From: an uncultured Roseburia sp.
GTDB taxonomy: Bacteria; Bacillota; Clostridia; Lachnospirales; Lachnospiraceae
NCBI GenBank assembly: GCA_910577925.1
Contig: CAJTOI010000003.1
Location: 124,001-188,000 of the forward strand
Direction: 5' to 3'
DNA length: 64,000 bases
Part shown: positions 9,085-15,585 of the stretch, in pieces
Layout of the letters: each line of letters starts with the position of its first letter
Position numbering within the stretch: position 1 is the stretch's first letter
Made by a program: the position numbers and the translations under genes
Notes under the pieces: generated by a model
Told to the model about the DNA's origin: nothing
The model's input: only the letters and a program-made list of their open reading frames with translations
Databases searched by the model: none

Positions 9085-9244
9085 AAAAGCGACGTTTCTT
9101 GTGCATGTGACGCAGTGTGAAAATGCCGGCTGGCAGGGGCAGGTCACATGGATGGACGAGAATATCACGAAAAATTTCCGCAGTGTGCTGGAGCTGCTGA
9201 AACTTATGGACGGTGTCCTGCATGAGGAAGGCGGTTCCGAATAA
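9071..9244 (+). CDS. Small single-repeat WQG protein
   Basis: 57 residues. It aligns along its length with the second half of the preceding protein: ATFLVHVTQCENAGWQG against ATFFVAITSRANASWQG, then FRSVLELLKL against FRSERELLVL. The ATG lies 14 bp inside the upstream gene. The paralogy and tight overlap support a real gene. Function unknown. A promoter and palindrome for marR begin at its stop codon. Confidence 0.72.
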   Translation: MEENKKATFLVHVTQCENAGWQGQVTWMDENITKNFRSVLELLKLMDGVLHEEGGSE

Positions 9245-9280
9245 AATATTGTTGACAAGGAAACAATATTGCGGTAGAGT
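9245..9280 (+). promoter_or_regulatory. marR promoter with palindromic operator
   Basis: A perfect TTGACA (9252-9257), 17 bp, then TAGAGT (9275-9280). A perfect 9-bp inverted repeat, AATATTGTT (9245-9253) and AACAATATT (9262-9270), brackets the -35 with an 8-bp spacer. This is the size and placement expected for an autoregulatory MarR-dimer operator. Confidence 0.7.
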
Positions 9281-9313
9281 AGTGTGTGTAAGAGGGAGAG
9301 AAAAGGAGACGGC

Positions 9314-9778
9314 ATGAAAGAACAGGAGCTTTTGCTAAAGGAGCTTGCGCTAATGCTGGAGCGGCAGGATATGCTCTCTAAACTGACGGAAAGTCAGTGT
9401 CTGGATGAATACGGATATTCGGAGACCCACTGCATCGACTATATCGGACGGCTGGAACTGCCGAATGTCACGAAGGTGGCGGAGCATATGGGCATGACGA
9501 GAGGAGCCATCAGCAAAATGACCAAAAAGCTTCTCGCAAAAGGTCTGATTGAAAAGTATACGCTGGAGACAAACCGGAAAGAGATTTATTTCCGGCTGAC
9601 CGAAGAGGGGCGGCTGCTGTTTGAGGAGCATGCCAAACGCCACAGACTCTGGGAAAAGCGCGACATGAACTTTCTGTCCCGCTACTCGGCGGAAGAGGTG
9701 CGCATGGTGCATCGGTTTATGCGTGAATTTAACGGATATCTCGAAGGGCAGATTGCGGAGCTTGCAGAGCCGAAGTAA
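9314..9778 (+). CDS. MarR family transcriptional regulator
   Basis: 154 residues of winged-helix MarR type. The DNA-recognition region reads VTKVAEHMGMTRGAISKMTK, and the wing region is KGLIEKYTLETNRKEIYFRLTEEG. I start at the ATG at 9314, which follows AAAAGGAGACGGC; an upstream GTG would add ten poorly conserved residues. Its promoter contains a perfect inverted repeat, so self-repression is likely. Ligand and other targets are unknown. The upstream WQG genes are the nearest candidates. Confidence 0.9.
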   Translation: MKEQELLLKELALMLERQDMLSKLTESQCLDEYGYSETHCIDYIGRLELPNVTKVAEHMGMTRGAISKMTKKLLAKGLIEKYTLETNRKEIYFRLTEEGRLLFEEHAKRHRLWEKRDMNFLSRYSAEEVRMVHRFMREFNGYLEGQIAELAEPK

Positions 9779-9817
9779 CGAAAAGGCCCGCAGCGCGCAT
9801 CTGCCCAAACAGACGGA

Positions 9818-10786
9818 TTACGGCATCTCGCCGTTTAGGATTTTAACGGAAAAGGCGCGCGGCGCATGTTCCGTTTCGGCAACGGCCGTGTATTCGGCAT
9901 TGACACTGTTAGTGTAGTCGGAATCGGCAGAGCTGCCGGAGCCGGAAGTATCGCCGGTCCCCGAAGTGCCGCCGGAGGCTGCAGAGCCGGAATCGTCGGT
10001 CTTTAAGGTCTGAATCAGATTCGACAGAGCGTCCAAGGTGTCGTTGCTTACACCGCCGGCCAGCAGGTTTGCGATTGTCTGGCCGAGCGCTGCGTAATCG
10101 GAGGAAGTATTGTTCCAGGTGCCGAACGTACTGCCGGAAAAGTCCGTGGAAACGCCGTTCTCGAGATAGGAGAGCACCTTTTTGACATAGTTCTGTGTCT
10201 CGGAGAAGGGCGGAATCCCGCCGTATTTGTCTACATTGGCGCTTCCCGCATTGTAGGCGGCCAGAGCCAGCGAGATATTTCCGGAATACTTTTGCAGCAG
10301 CTGGGAAATATATTTCGCACCGCCCATGATATTCTGATACGCGTCGCGTGAGTCGGTGACGCCCAAAGCGGCGGCCGTCGCAGGCATCAGCTGCATAATG
10401 CCGACGGCTCCCGCAGAGCTCACGGCATTGGCGTTAAAGTTTGATTCCGCTTTTGCGATGGACTGCAGCAGATTTACTGAGACGCCGAAGGTATTGGCTG
10501 CCTCCTCAAAAATAGAGGAGAGATCCGCGGGCGCAGCGGCGCCTGTGGCGCCTGTGGATACCGCAGTATCTGTATAGGACGCTGTGTACCCGGCAGAAGC
10601 GTTCGGCTGTGTGTAGGATTCTGCGGCCTGACCGAGGACATCGGAAAAACTGGTCCCGGAAGTCTCCGTCGCCTGCGCCTGCGCCGTGGTCTGTGCCTGA
10701 GATGCCTCCTGCGCGCGCGCTGCGGCCTGTGCCCGAACGGAATCTACGAGGGCCTGGTCAAAATAGTTCAGAATCGTGATACTCAT
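9818..10786 (-). CDS. Lytic transglycosylase (SLT domain) without a visible signal peptide
   Basis: Residues 90-210 form an SLT goose-lysozyme-like fold: catalytic E114 in KAESNFNANAVSS, GIMQLMP, then ALAAYNAG and the YV.KVL.Y helix. Such enzymes cleave the MurNAc-GlcNAc bond. The first 90 residues are an Ala/Gln/Thr-rich low-complexity stretch opening MSITILNYFDQA, with no hydrophobic signal core. The C-terminal third is Gly/Ser/Asp-rich. Export would need a non-Sec route or an undetected signal. The start has GGAGGGA upstream. It converges on marR. Confidence 0.85.
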   Translation of the reverse strand: MSITILNYFDQALVDSVRAQAAARAQEASQAQTTAQAQATETSGTSFSDVLGQAAESYTQPNASAGYTASYTDTAVSTGATGAAAPADLSSIFEEAANTFGVSVNLLQSIAKAESNFNANAVSSAGAVGIMQLMPATAAALGVTDSRDAYQNIMGGAKYISQLLQKYSGNISLALAAYNAGSANVDKYGGIPPFSETQNYVKKVLSYLENGVSTDFSGSTFGTWNNTSSDYAALGQTIANLLAGGVSNDTLDALSNLIQTLKTDDSGSAASGGTSGTGDTSGSGSSADSDYTNSVNAEYTAVAETEHAPRAFSVKILNGEMP

Positions 10787-10830
10787 GGAAATGTTCCCTC
10801 CGTGACTGACAATAATAACGTATGATCTAA

Positions 10831-10839
10831 ATTATAACA
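10831..10839 (-). promoter_or_regulatory. Extended -10 promoter for the transglycosylase gene
   Basis: Reading the minus strand, TG-T-TATAAT gives a perfect -10 with the TGn extension, about 45 bp before the start codon. No good -35 is visible. Confidence 0.45.
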
Positions 10840-10866
10840 TAGGATGTTCAAATAGGAAAGAATAAA

Positions 10867-11631
10867 ATGCGAAGCGACGTTACAACATTAAAAAGTTATG
10901 GAAGAGCTTTTCGCGCGGCGTTCCCGTATACGATACCCGTCTTGACGGGATATCTTTTTATCGGGATGGCCTTCGGCGTTATGATTCAGGAAAAAGGCTA
11001 CAATTTTTTGTGGGCGATGTTTATGAGTCTGGTGTGCTATGCGGGGAGCGGGCAGTATCTTGCGGTCACGTTTTTCGTGCCGGGAATCCGCCTTACCCAC
11101 ATGATCTTTATGGAATTTATGCTGAATATACGCCATATTTTTTATGGACTGTCTCTGCTTGAGCGGTTCTGCAGGATGGGGAAGAAGCGCCTCTACATGA
11201 TTTTCTCGCTGACGGATGAGACGTACTCGCTGTTTTTTATCACGAAAGTGCCGCCGGATGTCAGGGAAGATGAATTTCTTTTTGCGGTCGCCGTGCTTGA
11301 CCATTCGTACTGGATTCTCGGATCGGGGATCGGGGCGCTCGCAGGTACGCTGATTCCTTTTGACGCGGCCGGAATCGATTTTGCGATGACGGCGTTGTTT
11401 ACGGTGATTATGGTGGAGCAGTGGACGGAGAAAAAGAACCGTCCGTGTGTGCTCCTCGGACTTTCCTGCGGGCTGGTCTGTCTGCTGATTTTCGGGGCGG
11501 AAAGCTTTATTCTTCCGACCATGTGCTGTATTATGGCGGCGCTTTTGCTGGGGCGCAGACAGCTGGATTTCTGCGGCGGAGAACAGGAGGACGAAACGGG
11601 GATGAGGGAGGCAGGACAACATGGCAATTAG
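10867..11631 (+). CDS. azlC: AzlC family branched-chain amino acid exporter, large subunit
   Basis: 254-residue membrane protein with the AzlC pattern: an early helix GYLFIGMAFGVMIQEKGYNF, GSGQYLAVTFF, then ...NIRHIFYGLSLLERF. The family pairs with the small AzlD protein to export branched-chain amino acids or their analogues. azlD overlaps its last 11 bp, so the two are coupled. Confidence 0.9.
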   Translation: MRSDVTTLKSYGRAFRAAFPYTIPVLTGYLFIGMAFGVMIQEKGYNFLWAMFMSLVCYAGSGQYLAVTFFVPGIRLTHMIFMEFMLNIRHIFYGLSLLERFCRMGKKRLYMIFSLTDETYSLFFITKVPPDVREDEFLFAVAVLDHSYWILGSGIGALAGTLIPFDAAGIDFAMTALFTVIMVEQWTEKKNRPCVLLGLSCGLVCLLIFGAESFILPTMCCIMAALLLGRRQLDFCGGEQEDETGMREAGQHGN

Positions 11632-11953
11632 TGTGGGACGTTCGCTTGTGATCGTATTTACGGTGGGCGCGACAATCTTTCTGACGCGGCTGATTCCGTT
11701 TCTCTTTTTTCCGAAAGGGAGACAGATACCCGGGGTGATACGGTATCTCGGAAAAGTACTGCCGCCGGCGGTGATCGGGATGCTGGTGATCTACTGTTTA
11801 AAAGGGGTAAGCATCGCTGCTTACCCGTTCGGGCTGCCCGAGTTTATCGCTGTCGGTGCGGTTATCCTGCTCCATGTGTGGAAGCGGAATAATCTGCTCA
11901 GCATCGGCGCGGGCACGGTGCTTTATATGTTTCTGATACAGGCTGTAATCTGA
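11621..11953 (+). CDS. azlD: AzlD family branched-chain amino acid transporter subunit
   Basis: 110 residues with three to four hydrophobic helices, including FLTRLIPFLFF, a family hallmark near the N-terminus, and LPPAVIGMLVIYCL. Its ATG lies inside the end of azlC with GGGAGGCAGG upstream. It is the obligate partner of AzlC. Confidence 0.9.
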   Translation: MAISVGRSLVIVFTVGATIFLTRLIPFLFFPKGRQIPGVIRYLGKVLPPAVIGMLVIYCLKGVSIAAYPFGLPEFIAVGAVILLHVWKRNNLLSIGAGTVLYMFLIQAVI

Positions 11954-12006
11954 GCAAATATACGTGACCGCAGACTTGCAGGGTGCGGTCAATAGGGAGG
12001 TTAATT

Positions 12007-13281
12007 ATGCAGAAAAAGACATTTGTGACAAAAAAACAGTTAGAGGAGATTGTAAAAACCTATCCGACGCCCTTTCATCTCTATGATGAGAAGGGAATCC
12101 GGGAAAACGCACGGGCCGTGCGGGAAGCTTTTGCATGGAATCCGGGGTTCCGCGAGTATTTTGCGGTGAAGGCGACGCCGAACCCGTTTATATTAAATAT
12201 TTTAAAAGAGTACGACTGCGGCTGCGACTGTGCGTCTCTGACGGAGCTGATGCTGGCCGATTCCCAGGGGTTTGACGGGGAACATATCATGTTTTCTTCG
12301 AACGATACCCCCGCGGAGGAATTTGCGCTTGCGGATAAGCTCGGAGCCATCATTAATCTGGACGATTTTACGCACATTGAGTTCCTCGAGAAAACGATAG
12401 GGAGGATTCCGGAGACAATCAGCTGCAGGTATAATCCCGGCGGTGTCTTTAAGATGAGCAACGGGATTATGGATAATCCGGGGGATGCGAAGTACGGGTT
12501 TACCCATGAGCAGATGATCGAGGGCTTTCGCATTTTAAAGGAGAAGGGGGCGAAGCATTTCGGCGTACACGCCTTTCTCGCGAGCAACACCGTGACGAAC
12601 GAGTATTATCCGAAGCTCGCGCGGCAGCTTTTTGAGCTGGTGGCGGAGCTGCGCGATAAGACGGACTGCGACATCGCGTTTATCAATCTTTCCGGCGGCG
12701 TGGGCATCCCGTATACGCCGGAGCAGACGCCCAACGACATCCGCGTGATCGGCGAGGGCGTGCGGCAGGCCTATGAGGAAATCCTGGTTCCCGCAGGGCT
12801 TGGGGATATTTCCATTTATACGGAGATGGGGCGTTTTATGCTGGGACCGTACGGCTGCCTTGTCACGACCGCGATTCACGAGAAACACACGTACAAGGAG
12901 TACATCGGCGTGGACGCCTGCGCCGTCAATCTGATGCGCCCGGCGATCTACGGCGCCTACCACCATATCACGGTCATGGGAAAGGAGGAGCTTCCCTGCG
13001 ACCGCAAATACGACGTGACGGGGTCGCTCTGCGAGAACTGCGATAAATTTGCGATTGACCGGATGCTGCCGGAGATTGCGATGGGGGATCTGCTTGTCAT
13101 CCACGATACCGGCGCGCACGGATTTTCTATGGGCTACAATTATAACGGGAAGCTGCGCTCCGCAGAGGTCCTGCTGCGGGAGGACGGTTCCGCGCAGCTG
13201 ATCCGCCGTGCGGAGACTCCGGAAGACTATTTTCGGACGTTTGACTGCTTCGATATTCTAAAAGATATGAAGCGGCAGTAA
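12007..13281 (+). CDS. lysA: Diaminopimelate decarboxylase-like PLP enzyme
   Basis: 424 residues with an alanine-racemase-like barrel. The PLP lysine is K55 in YFAVKATPNP, and later motifs are NLSGGVGIPY, YTEMGRFMLGPYG, GSLCENCDKFA and GAHGFSMGYNYNG. The family converts meso-diaminopimelate to lysine. The segment after the barrel's mid-point reads VHAFLASNT rather than the usual H-x-G-S form, so it belongs to a divergent branch, and a related substrate cannot be excluded. I start at the ATG at 12007, preceded by TAGGGAGG. A 7-bp stem-loop (11966-11990) stands just before that site. Confidence 0.85.
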   Translation: MQKKTFVTKKQLEEIVKTYPTPFHLYDEKGIRENARAVREAFAWNPGFREYFAVKATPNPFILNILKEYDCGCDCASLTELMLADSQGFDGEHIMFSSNDTPAEEFALADKLGAIINLDDFTHIEFLEKTIGRIPETISCRYNPGGVFKMSNGIMDNPGDAKYGFTHEQMIEGFRILKEKGAKHFGVHAFLASNTVTNEYYPKLARQLFELVAELRDKTDCDIAFINLSGGVGIPYTPEQTPNDIRVIGEGVRQAYEEILVPAGLGDISIYTEMGRFMLGPYGCLVTTAIHEKHTYKEYIGVDACAVNLMRPAIYGAYHHITVMGKEELPCDRKYDVTGSLCENCDKFAIDRMLPEIAMGDLLVIHDTGAHGFSMGYNYNGKLRSAEVLLREDGSAQLIRRAETPEDYFRTFDCFDILKDMKRQ

Positions 13282-13324
13282 CACGGGCGGCGGTGCGGCC
13301 GCCGCGGGGGAGGAAGAAGCGGCG

Positions 13325-14071
13325 ATGTGCATAGATGAGCAGCGCTTTGAGCAGGCAAAAAATAAAATTATCGGGGCGGACAGGGAGCGAAGAGGAATCG
13401 GAACACTCTCCGAGAAAACCGTGCATGCGGTCCTGAAAAACTATTATGCTCCCGACGAGGATATGCATGAAATCCCGATTGAAAATTATGTTGCGGATAT
13501 CTATACCGGGTCTGAAATCATTGAGATTCAGACCCGTGCGTTCCAGAATATGCGCAGGAAATTAGCGGCATTTCTGCCGCTTTATCCGGTTACGATCGTC
13601 TATCCGATTCCCCGCGTCAAGTGGCTTTCCTGGATTGACGAGGAGACCGGGGAGACCTCGCCGAAGCGGAAGTCCCCGAAAAAGGGAAATCCCTACCTGG
13701 CGTTTATCGAGCTCTACAAAATCCGCTCGTTTCTGCAGGATAAAAACTTAAAGCTGCGCCTCGATCTGATCGATATGGAAGAATACCGGCTGTTAAACGG
13801 GTGGAGCAGGGATAAGAAAAAAGGCAGCGACCGGTACGACAGGATTCCGCTGACATTCGCGGATGAGGTCTGCATCGACTGCCGCGAAGATTACATGCAG
13901 TTTATTCCCTATGAGATTCCGGAGCGCTTTACCGCAAAAGACTTTGCCGCGTGCGCGAAAATCCCGGTGCGCCTTGCGCAGACCGTCCTGCTGATTCTGA
14001 CCGATCTTGCGGTCGTAGAGCGGGTCGGAAAAGAGGGGCGGAGTATTCTCTATGTGATACGCGAGACATAA
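13325..14071 (+). CDS. PD-(D/E)XK nuclease-like protein with C-terminal winged helix
   Basis: 248 residues, no family name that I recognise. The N-terminal third shows a helix with an acidic residue (GTLSEKTVHAVLKNYY), then D58 in ENYVADIY and EIIEIQTRAF with E67-x-Q69. This spacing is typical of the PD-(D/E)XK fold, with Gln replacing Lys. The last 60 residues (FTAKDFAACAKIPVRLAQ, LTDLAVVERVGKEG) look like a winged helix. It follows lysA after 43 bp on the same strand. A shared terminator stem closes it. The nuclease role is inferred from motif spacing only. Confidence 0.7.
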   Translation: MCIDEQRFEQAKNKIIGADRERRGIGTLSEKTVHAVLKNYYAPDEDMHEIPIENYVADIYTGSEIIEIQTRAFQNMRRKLAAFLPLYPVTIVYPIPRVKWLSWIDEETGETSPKRKSPKKGNPYLAFIELYKIRSFLQDKNLKLRLDLIDMEEYRLLNGWSRDKKKGSDRYDRIPLTFADEVCIDCREDYMQFIPYEIPERFTAKDFAACAKIPVRLAQTVLLILTDLAVVERVGKEGRSILYVIRET

Positions 14072-14132
14072 AAGGAAACGGCCGCATTCACGCCGGGGAT
14101 TACAGGCAGGCGTGAATGCGGCCGTTCCTTTA
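14071..14132. terminator. Bidirectional terminator
   Basis: A long inverted repeat with arms around GGCCGCATTCACG and CGTGAATGCGGCC, extended by AAAGGA and TCCTTT with one bulged A. It lies between two convergent genes and has A-rich and T-rich flanks on both sides. Confidence 0.75.
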
Positions 14133-14420
14133 ATAATTGCTCAGTACCATGCGCTGCTTAAACAGCTCGTCCATCTGGTCGATTGTGCGCCTCGCCTGAC
14201 TGTATCGGTTGCGGTTGATGCGGATGGTGTAAATCTGGCTGGCTCCGCGGTATTTCTCTCGCTTGAAAAACGGAATCCGAATCCAGCCTCTTGTAAACGG
14301 AATCCGGTTTTCCATCAAAAGCTGCGCTGCCTGGTTGCTGATGCGCTCATTCGTGGTTCTGCACAGTTCCACGTCTTTATCAATCTGTTTGGCGTCTCCT
14401 AAAATAAGCGTTTTTTTCAT
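14130..14420 (-). CDS. Hypothetical 96-residue basic protein
   Basis: Unrecognised small protein, strongly basic in its second half (GWIRIPFFKREKYRGA, RINRNRYSQARRTIDQ). No membrane segment or signal. It lies 69 bp downstream of an HTH protein on the same strand, with a hairpin (14468-14485) in the gap that lacks a U tract. The spacing to the nearest Shine-Dalgarno-like GAAGGG is long. The pairing suggests a regulator/effector or antitoxin/toxin-like module, but no toxin fold is evident. Confidence 0.6.
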   Translation of the reverse strand: MKKTLILGDAKQIDKDVELCRTTNERISNQAAQLLMENRIPFTRGWIRIPFFKREKYRGASQIYTIRINRNRYSQARRTIDQMDELFKQRMVLSNY

Positions 14421-14489
14421 AAAAAAATAATCATGTCCCTTCTGTTAAGTCTGCTGTAGATTTGTTTTGCATGGTTCCCCATGCACGGA

Positions 14490-14714
14490 TCAGCGGATTT
14501 TAATATGAATCTGTTTGCCGAGACTTTCCGCCACTTTTACAAGAAAATCCAGGCTTGGATTATACTTTCCGCTCTCAAAGCGGGAAATGTTGGACTTTTT
14601 GGTGCCCACGCGCTCCGCTAAGACCTCCTGCGTTACATTCTGTGCTTTTCTGGCACTCTTGAGCTGTTCGACGACTTCGTAGCGCGGAACAAGACTCCGG
14701 TCAATCTCCTTCAT
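14490..14714 (-). CDS. XRE family HTH regulator (small)
   Basis: 74 residues. A Cro/C1-type helix-turn-helix spans about 16-68: VVEQLKSARKAQNVTQEVLA, TKKSNISRFESGKYNPSLDF. Such short stand-alone HTH proteins are usually antitoxins or autoregulators. A perfect 24-bp palindrome lies upstream in its promoter, and a small basic protein follows on the same strand. Confidence 0.88.
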   Translation of the reverse strand: MKEIDRSLVPRYEVVEQLKSARKAQNVTQEVLAERVGTKKSNISRFESGKYNPSLDFLVKVAESLGKQIHIKIR

Positions 14715-14804
14715 GTATACCCCAATCTTTATGCTTGTAGAAATCGTTTTTCAAAGCAATTCCGGCACTGTGCACAGCGGTTTTTGGCGCAGTCGTGCTG
14801 GTAC

Positions 14805-14834
14805 AAAGTTATCATATATGATAACTTTTGTCAA
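14805..14834 (-). promoter_or_regulatory. HTH promoter with perfect 24-bp palindrome
   Basis: On the minus strand a perfect TTGACA (14834-14829) is followed at once by a perfect 24-bp palindrome (14805-14828; half site AAAGTTATCATA). The palindrome fills the -35/-10 spacer and the -10 position. A bound dimer would block the promoter, so it is the probable operator of the XRE protein. Confidence 0.7.
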
Positions 14835-14850
14835 TGAAATAAAATATGGC

Positions 14851-14877
14851 TTGCAAAAGCGGGTGGATTGTGATAAT
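14851..14877 (+). promoter_or_regulatory. Promoter of tRNA-Leu
   Basis: TTGCAA (14851-14856) and GATAAT (14872-14877), preceded by TGT as a possible extended -10, stand about 45 bp before the tRNA. The spacer is 15 bp, shorter than usual. Confidence 0.45.
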
Positions 14878-14919
14878 ATAGCTATTGCTTAGGCGACACA
14901 GAAATGTGCAGCGTAAGAC

Positions 14920-15002
14920 GCCGGTGTGGCGGAATGGCAGACGCAGCAGACTCAAAATCTGCCGGGGGCAACCTCGTGCCGGTTCAAGTCCGGCCACCGG
15001 CA
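14920..15002 (+). tRNA. tRNA-Leu (anticodon CAA)
   Basis: 83-nt class II tRNA. The acceptor arms GCCGGTG (14920-14926) and CACCGGC (14995-15001) pair fully, with discriminator A and no encoded CCA. The anticodon stem GCAGA/TCTGC encloses CTCAAAA, giving CAA (UUG codon). It has a long variable arm and a TTCAAGT T-loop. A strong terminator follows. Confidence 0.96.
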
Positions 15003-15014
15003 TTATCAGAAGCA

Positions 15015-15059
15015 GGCTGCCGCTTCACGACTGAAGGTCGTGAGGCGGCAGCCTTTTTT
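15015..15059 (+). terminator. Terminator after tRNA-Leu
   Basis: A 17-bp perfect stem (GGCTGCCGCTTCACGAC and its complement, five-base loop) ending at 15053, followed by six T. Confidence 0.9.
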
Positions 15060-15149
15060 GTAGATTCCCGTACAAACGCATATAGCCGCCTGCAGAAGAA
15101 ACAGGCGGCTGCGCATAAAGGCGCCCCGGCGGGGGAAAGGACTCCGGTT

Positions 15150-15290
15150 TTACTTTGACAGACCGGACGGCTTTTGGCCGAGGATAAAGTAATTCACCAA
15201 ACGATCGATGGTGTTCTGCTGTGTCTTAATAATCTTTCGGAAATTATCATTCTCTTTTGTTAAACGAATCAGTTCGTTTTCAGCATTCAT
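15150..15290 (-). CDS. Small helical protein, 46 residues
   Basis: Begins MNAENELIRLTKENDNF and continues with a regular heptad-like pattern (IIKTQQNTIDRLVNYFI), so a short coiled coil is likely, with a polar tail. A ribosome site resembling AAGGTGGTTATC lies upstream. It fits either this ATG or an in-frame GTG six bases earlier (15296). No family that I can name. It converges on the tRNA terminator. Confidence 0.6.
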   Translation of the reverse strand: MNAENELIRLTKENDNFRKIIKTQQNTIDRLVNYFILGQKPSGLSK

Positions 15291-15585
15291 TGTCACGATA
15301 ACCACCTTTTATATAATATTTTCGATACAGCGTCCCGGCGCCGACACAGCGGGACATTACCTTTGCATCATAGGCGAAGCGCGGCCGGGTGTCAAGCGGA
15401 TACGGCGCAAATAACGGGAGAAAGAGACGATTGTAAACAAGATGTGCAAAAATATCGGATAATTCGACAAAAACGGCTCGATTTTTCAGAGGCGGGCGGA
15501 GCGTTTTTTTTGGAAAAACCGTAGGAAATTCGATATGGTTGTGCTAAAATGGTACATGCAAAAAAAGGGACGGTGTTAGAATCAA

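Noticed and set aside
10888..11622. 244-residue minus-strand ORF opposite azlC
   Set aside because: Arg/His-rich antisense of a clear membrane transporter gene.
11966..11990. Stem-loop just before the lysA ribosome site, considered as a riboswitch
   Set aside because: Only a 7-bp stem with no aptamer consensus and no terminator. It is too little to call a regulatory RNA.
15084..15110. Hairpin AGCCGCCTG/CAGGCGGCT after the tRNA terminator
   Set aside because: No T run follows on either strand, so it was not called a terminator. It may still mark the 3' end of the small minus-strand gene.
14904..15158. 84-residue ORF across tRNA-Leu
   Set aside because: It runs through the tRNA and its terminator. 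The RNA gene explains the sequence.
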